This document shows positions 33,078 to 37,043 of a DNA stretch of 37,043 bases, in pieces. Positions within the stretch are counted from its first letter, which is position 1. The number at the start of each line of letters is the position of its first letter. The notes below the pieces were generated by a model. The model was not told the origin of the DNA. It saw nothing but the letters and a program-made list of their open reading frames with translations, and ran no database searches. Source of the stretch: Kordiimonadaceae bacterium (GTDB taxonomy: Bacteria > Pseudomonadota > Alphaproteobacteria > Sphingomonadales > Emcibacteraceae); NCBI GenBank assembly GCA_018675425.1, contig JABGYD010000041.1:1-37043 (forward strand), given 5' to 3'. Both the position numbers and the translations under genes were made by a program.

Positions 33078-35168
33078 ATGAGACCTGAAATACTCTACCC
33101 TTTATTTGCGAAAACCGACAGTTTGCCAGGGGTTGGCGCACGAATTGCTGATAATTTAAAAAAGATCTCTGGAGCTCGTATATTAGATATTCTTTGGCAC
33201 TTGCCCGTGGATATTATTGATCGTCGAGCAGGACCTGCCCTCAAAGATATATTGTTTGACCAAATAGTTACACTTGAATTAACAGTTTCTGATCATGATC
33301 CCGTACCATTAAAAAGTAAAAAACCCTACCGCGTCTGGTGTCATGATGATACGGGAACTATTGGATTAGTTTTTTTCCATCCACGTAAAGATTATATTCT
33401 TACTAAGCTGCCTGAAGGTGAAACACGCCTGATAAGTGGAAAGGTTGAAGTTTATAACGGTAAACTGCAAATGAGCCATCCTGACTATATTCTTCCGGTT
33501 GAGCAGAGGTCCAAAATACCAGAAATCGAACCAGTTTATCCACTTACAGCCAGAGTGAGCGGTAAGCTGATGGCAAGGATTATTGGTGATGCTATGAAAC
33601 GAGCGTCTCCACTCCCTGAGTGGCTTGACCGATCTCTCCTTGTCAGAGAAGGTTGGCCAAATTGGCATGATGCAATGAAAAATGTACATCATCCTAAATC
33701 TTCTGAAGAATTGCATTTATTAAGTCTGGCTAGAGTTAGGCTTGCCTATGATGAAATATTAGCGAATCAATTAGCACTTGAAATTATGCGGAGACAAACA
33801 AAAAAGAAAAAAGGTAGATCCTTAAAGGCATCAAATATTTTTTTAGATATAGTGTTGTCTAACTTACCATATGAACTTACCGAAGCGCAGTATAGATCAA
33901 TTGAGGATATCAAGGCTGATTTAGAAAAACCTTTTGCTATGATGCGGTTGTTACAGGGTGATGTAGGAAGTGGTAAAACTATTGTAGCGTTACTTTCAAT
34001 GCTTATAGCTGTTGAAAATGGGGCACAGGCGGCGATCCTTGCGCCGACAGAAATATTGGCACGGCAACATTTTATTAGCCTTAGTGAAATGCTTGTGGGA
34101 ACTGAAGTTAAAGTTGAAATTCTTACTGGCAGAGATAAAGGTAAGAGCCGAGAGAGACTACTTTTAGACCTCTCTTTAGGTAAAATCAATTTATTGATAG
34201 GTACACACGCTATATTTCAAGAAGATGTTATATACCATGACCTTGCTATGGCAGTAATTGATGAACAGCACCGTTTTGGTGTTGAACAAAGAATGTGTTT
34301 ATCAGAAAAAGCTAAAAATGGCACTGGCATGGACATACTTGCTATGACTGCAACTCCTATCCCAAGAACACTAACATTAACTGTTTACGGTGATATGGAT
34401 ACATCTAGGTTAGATGAAAAGCCACCAGGTAGAACACGCATCGATACGCGTGTGATGCCGCTTGATAGAATTAATAATATTATAGATGCGACAAGACGAG
34501 CGATAGCTGGTGGCTCTCGTGTATATTGGGTTTGCCCTCTAATAGAAGAATCTGAAGTACTGGATCTAGCGGCTGCGGAAGAGCGCTACACCCACTTAGT
34601 TCACATTTTTAAAGAACGTGTTGGATTAGTGCATGGAAAAATGAAAGCAAAGCAAAAAGATCTGGTTATGAAAAGTTTCAAAGAAGGAACTATTGATATT
34701 CTTGTTTCTACGACTGTGATAGAGGTAGGGGTGCATGTTCCTGAGGCAACAGTAATGATTATTGAACACGCTGAAAGGTTTGGTTTATCCCAGTTGCATC
34801 AGCTTCGAGGTCGTGTTGGCAGGGGGGAAACAAAATCAAGCTGTATTCTTCTTTATGGCACCCTGGGTAAGAAAGCAGAGGCTAGACTTAGAATTATGCG
34901 TGAAACTGATGATGGTTTTATTATTGCTGAAGAAGATTTGAAACTTCGTGGTGCCGGTGAATTGCTGGGTACCCGTCAAAGTGGACTACCAAAGTTTAAA
35001 GTAGCCAGTCTCGAGGGTCACAGTCATTTGATCCCAATGGCTCGCGACGATGCACGCCTGGTGCTTAACAATGATCCTGCACTTACCAATGAACGAGGGC
35101 GTTATCTTCGCATACTTTTATATCTTTTTGAGAGAGACGAAGGTGTTAAGTACCTTAAGTCTGGATAA
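33078..35168 (+). CDS. recG: ATP-dependent DNA helicase RecG
   Basis: Remodels stalled replication forks and branched DNA. It has 696 residues from the ATG at 33078, chosen because alphaproteobacterial RecG starts MRPEILxPLFA; a TTG at 33066 would add four residues. The wedge domain with OB fold spans about 1-250. The motor has Walker A GDVGSGKT with K300, IDEQHRFGV as Walker B, TATPIPRTLTLTVYGDMD and the C-terminal LRGRVGRG and DLKLRGAGELLGTRQSG. It is divergent from sdhE-mfd, so two genes of related motor type sit back to back. Its 3' end overlaps that of rsmJ by 14 bases on the other strand. Confidence 0.97.
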   Translation: MRPEILYPLFAKTDSLPGVGARIADNLKKISGARILDILWHLPVDIIDRRAGPALKDILFDQIVTLELTVSDHDPVPLKSKKPYRVWCHDDTGTIGLVFFHPRKDYILTKLPEGETRLISGKVEVYNGKLQMSHPDYILPVEQRSKIPEIEPVYPLTARVSGKLMARIIGDAMKRASPLPEWLDRSLLVREGWPNWHDAMKNVHHPKSSEELHLLSLARVRLAYDEILANQLALEIMRRQTKKKKGRSLKASNIFLDIVLSNLPYELTEAQYRSIEDIKADLEKPFAMMRLLQGDVGSGKTIVALLSMLIAVENGAQAAILAPTEILARQHFISLSEMLVGTEVKVEILTGRDKGKSRERLLLDLSLGKINLLIGTHAIFQEDVIYHDLAMAVIDEQHRFGVEQRMCLSEKAKNGTGMDILAMTATPIPRTLTLTVYGDMDTSRLDEKPPGRTRIDTRVMPLDRINNIIDATRRAIAGGSRVYWVCPLIEESEVLDLAAAEERYTHLVHIFKERVGLVHGKMKAKQKDLVMKSFKEGTIDILVSTTVIEVGVHVPEATVMIIEHAERFGLSQLHQLRGRVGRGETKSSCILLYGTLGKKAEARLRIMRETDDGFIIAEEDLKLRGAGELLGTRQSGLPKFKVASLEGHSHLIPMARDDARLVLNNDPALTNERGRYLRILLYLFERDEGVKYLKSG

Positions 35169-35757
35169 AGACATCGTAGCGTGTTGTTTTTCCAACAATT
35201 TGATGAGATGGACTTGGAAGTCCTACCATCGGCTCTGCTTTCCTCGGCCATTTTAACACAACACGAGAATTAGAATTTTCAAGTGCAGTGTCCATGAGCT
35301 TTTTTGCGTCTGTGTCAGTACCAACAATATCACGTATAATGCGTAGTTCTTTTTTCACTAATGCTGTTTTCCGTCGAGGTGGATGCATTGGATCAATTAA
35401 TACGGTTTCTGGTTTTAAGTCAGGCAACAGCTCTATTGCATCACCATAAATCAAAGTCATTCGAGCAACTATTTCTGCATAATCATCATTTTCATTTTTA
35501 GCTCGAAAAATTCCTTCCTCTAATAATTTATGCATTTTTGTGTTTCGTTCAATCAGGGTGACATTAGCGCCAAGAGACGCTAATAAAAAGGCATCACGCC
35601 CAAGTCCAGCGGTGGCATCTATGATGTTTAGATTTTTCTTACCCTTGAATCCAACAGCTTTTGCCAATGCATGGTATTGGCTCCTTCCATGTCTAATACG
35701 GTAGCCAAATGGTCCACCAACAAAGTCACATATTAACTCATTGTGATTAATCATCAT
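35155..35757 (-). CDS. rsmJ: 16S rRNA guanine-1516 N2-methyltransferase, RsmJ-like
   Basis: A SAM-dependent methyltransferase of 200 residues. The SAM site is IIDATAGLGRDAFLLASLGANVTLIERN, and VLIDPMHPPRRKTALVKKELRIIRDIVGTDTDAKKL is the RsmJ-specific block after motif IV (DPMxPxR). VVLKWPRKAEP follows. The N-terminal region is shorter than E. coli RsmJ (about 250 residues), but the start MMINHNELICDFVGGPFGYRIRHG keeps the GGPxxYR region. This family is best known from gamma- and betaproteobacteria. The gene overlaps the DUF502 gene by 11 bases and the recG 3' end by 14. Confidence 0.87.
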   Translation of the reverse strand: MMINHNELICDFVGGPFGYRIRHGRSQYHALAKAVGFKGKKNLNIIDATAGLGRDAFLLASLGANVTLIERNTKMHKLLEEGIFRAKNENDDYAEIVARMTLIYGDAIELLPDLKPETVLIDPMHPPRRKTALVKKELRIIRDIVGTDTDAKKLMDTALENSNSRVVLKWPRKAEPMVGLPSPSHQIVGKTTRYDVFIQT

Positions 35758-36412
35758 CTTTTAAGGGTAATTCTTCGGGGTTTACTAAGCCTGCTGAAAT
35801 GACATATTTAGCTGCTTGATCAGTTGTCATATCTAAATAAATCAAATTCTTTTTAGGAACGAATAAAAGAAAGCCAGAGGTTGGATTAGGGGTGGTAGGT
35901 AAAAATAAATTAACTACTTCTTCATCTATTTTGTCTTGTATTTCACTAGTGTTCTCAGCGGAAACAAATGCAATTGCCCAAATACCCTTTCTAGGGTATT
36001 CAAGCAAAACTACATCACTGAAGCTTTTACTATCCGAGTTAACTACAGTTTCAAAAATTTGTTTGAGGGTACCATATACACTTCGGATTACAGGCATTCG
36101 ATCTACAATTCTTTCACTGAATCGAATAAGTGCCCGGCCAAAAAGGTTTGCTGTGAGTGCGCCAAGAACAATTAGAAATACAATTAGAAATATAAGACCA
36201 AGACCAGGTATAGAAATAGATTCCAGATAAGTTTCGGGATTATAGGCTAAAGGAATAATTGGTTTAACTTTTTCATCAACAAAGGTAATGAACCACCAGC
36301 CTATATAGAGTGTGATGCCAATCGGTGAAGCAACTACTAAGCCGGTAAAAAAGTAATTTCTCAATCGGTTAAAAATACTAATTGTTCTAATTGGTTCGTT
36401 TATATCTGACAT
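35747..36412 (-). CDS. DUF502 family membrane protein
   Basis: A protein of 221 residues with two membrane helices: about 20-45 (YFFTGLVVASPIGITLYIGWW) and about 68-95 (IPGLGLIFLIVFLIVLGALTANLFG). The family block RIVDRMPVIRSVYGTLKQIFETV follows, then FSDVVLLEYPRKGIWAIAFVS and LFLPTTPNPTSGFLLFVPKKNLIYLDMTTDQAAKYVISAGL. These match DUF502 throughout. Its function is not established. It overlaps rsmJ by 11 bases and follows the GNAT-like gene without a gap, so the three form one unit. In alphaproteobacteria it is often near recG. Confidence 0.9.
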   Translation of the reverse strand: MSDINEPIRTISIFNRLRNYFFTGLVVASPIGITLYIGWWFITFVDEKVKPIIPLAYNPETYLESISIPGLGLIFLIVFLIVLGALTANLFGRALIRFSERIVDRMPVIRSVYGTLKQIFETVVNSDSKSFSDVVLLEYPRKGIWAIAFVSAENTSEIQDKIDEEVVNLFLPTTPNPTSGFLLFVPKKNLIYLDMTTDQAAKYVISAGLVNPEELPLKDDD

Positions 36413-37043
36413 TTATAAATCTTTTTGAAATAATCTGTATGTTTTATATCTAATGCAGCCTACGCTTTCTAGTAGTTTTGAAAGACGTGTATTCTCTTCG
36501 AGTACCCATGAAAGTTCAGCCTGTTCACATCCGGCAGCTATAGCTGCTTTACGGGAGATATCAAAAAGTCCAAGAGACATAGTACCGCTTAAACGACTAT
36601 TTTGATATTCTTTTCTTACGCCCATAAGAGGAACACGCACAGTTTTAAAATTTGGTTTTATTTTAAGGCGCCAAAGTAGTTTTAAAAAACCAAAAGGAAA
36701 CATTTTTCCGTCAAAGTCTTTAATTATTTCATTAATATTTGGTAAAGTTACCATCATAGCTTGTGGCACTCCATCAACTTCTGCAATATAGGTGAAATCT
36801 TCACGAATAATCATTTTTAGTTCTTTTACGGCGTGATCAAGTTCGGCTTCAGTAAATGGTATAAATTTCCAATTATCAACCCACGCGTCGTTAAAGATAT
36901 CGAGAATTATTTTTAATTCTTCTTCATATTTAGACATATTAATTGGTCGGAATGAAACTTTTCCTTTATCAACGGCTCGATTAATTAGCTTTTCTAAAAC
37001 TGGGGATAATATAGGTTTTTTAATATCTAACCGGTAAGCCCAT
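36413..37043 (-). CDS. GNAT-like acetyltransferase, C-terminal part, continues past the right edge
   Basis: The frame is open to the window end and continues beyond it. The ATG at 36937 is internal: upstream codons read RAVDKGKVSFRPIN, which matches the family blocks before MSKYEEELKIILDIFNDAWVDNWKFIPFTEAEL. The gene is therefore the 3' end of a protein of perhaps 370-390 residues. The block GVRKEYQNSRLSGTMSLGLFDISRKAAIAAGCEQAELSWVLEENTRLSKLLESVGCIRYKTYRLFQK is GNAT-like, including the E-x-N acetyl-CoA region. Alphaproteobacteria carry such proteins, usually annotated only as N-acetyltransferases. The substrate is unknown. It ends directly before the DUF502 start. Confidence 0.8.
   Translation of the reverse strand, partial: WAYRLDIKKPILSPVLEKLINRAVDKGKVSFRPINMSKYEEELKIILDIFNDAWVDNWKFIPFTEAELDHAVKELKMIIREDFTYIAEVDGVPQAMMVTLPNINEIIKDFDGKMFPFGFLKLLWRLKIKPNFKTVRVPLMGVRKEYQNSRLSGTMSLGLFDISRKAAIAAGCEQAELSWVLEENTRLSKLLESVGCIRYKTYRLFQKDL

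Noticed and set aside
32953-33141. Long form of sdhE starting at 33141 with a hydrophobic N-terminus
   Set aside because: The extra residues are outside the SdhE family, overlap the recG start on the other strand and have no ribosome-binding site.

Overview
The window is chromosomal DNA from an AT-rich alphaproteobacterium. The sequence does not allow a genus call; a streamlined marine lineage is an inference from the AT-richness and tight gene packing. Lineage markers are 5-aminolevulinate synthase (the C4 route to heme), a Cbp3-type ubiquinol-cytochrome c chaperone followed by a YceD-like protein, plsX-fabH-ihfA-merR order, the RibBX form of DHBP synthase, and mfd-sdhE facing recG. There are no insertion sequences, phage genes, CRISPR arrays or rRNA genes. 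Two tRNA genes are present, Pro(GGG) and Leu(UAA).

Layout. (1) 1-5.5 kb: the first 45 codons of an SLC13-type transporter running off the left edge, threonine ammonia-lyase, a divergent heme pair hemB/hemA with a structured shared intergenic region, a cold-shock protein and a GNAT protein. (2) 5.8-12.1 kb: the least ordinary part, five same-strand genes in near mirror order: APC permease, class I/II PLP enzyme, hydroxylysine-kinase-like phosphotransferase, a paralogous PLP enzyme, APC permease. It looks like an uptake and conversion module for an amino acid or amino alcohol whose identity is not evident. (3) 12.2-19.2 kb: a compact nine-gene run, rpiB-glyA-nrdR-ribD-ribE-ribBX-ribH-nusB-thiL, linking one-carbon, riboflavin and thiamine cofactor genes. 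(4) 19.3-24.4 kb: bamE, cytochrome bc1 chaperone, yceD-like, plsX, fabH, ihfA, a MerR-type regulator and tRNA-Pro. (5) 24.4-29 kb: sfsA-map, a CinA-like MoCF protein, tRNA-Leu, a SOUL protein with a VOC protein, and NAD kinase. (6) 29.2-37 kb: sdhE-mfd, recG, rsmJ, a DUF502 membrane protein, and a GNAT-like protein running off the right edge.

A recurring theme is non-standard translation initiation. thiL can only be full length if it starts at CTG. The second APC permease has no ATG/GTG/TTG upstream of its first membrane helix and has a well-spaced ribosome-binding site before ATT. sdhE probably also starts at ATT. The first PLP enzyme of the five-gene cluster has its ribosome-binding site buried in a perfect 9-bp hairpin. 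These points, the cluster itself and the hemA/hemB control region are the parts most worth follow-up.
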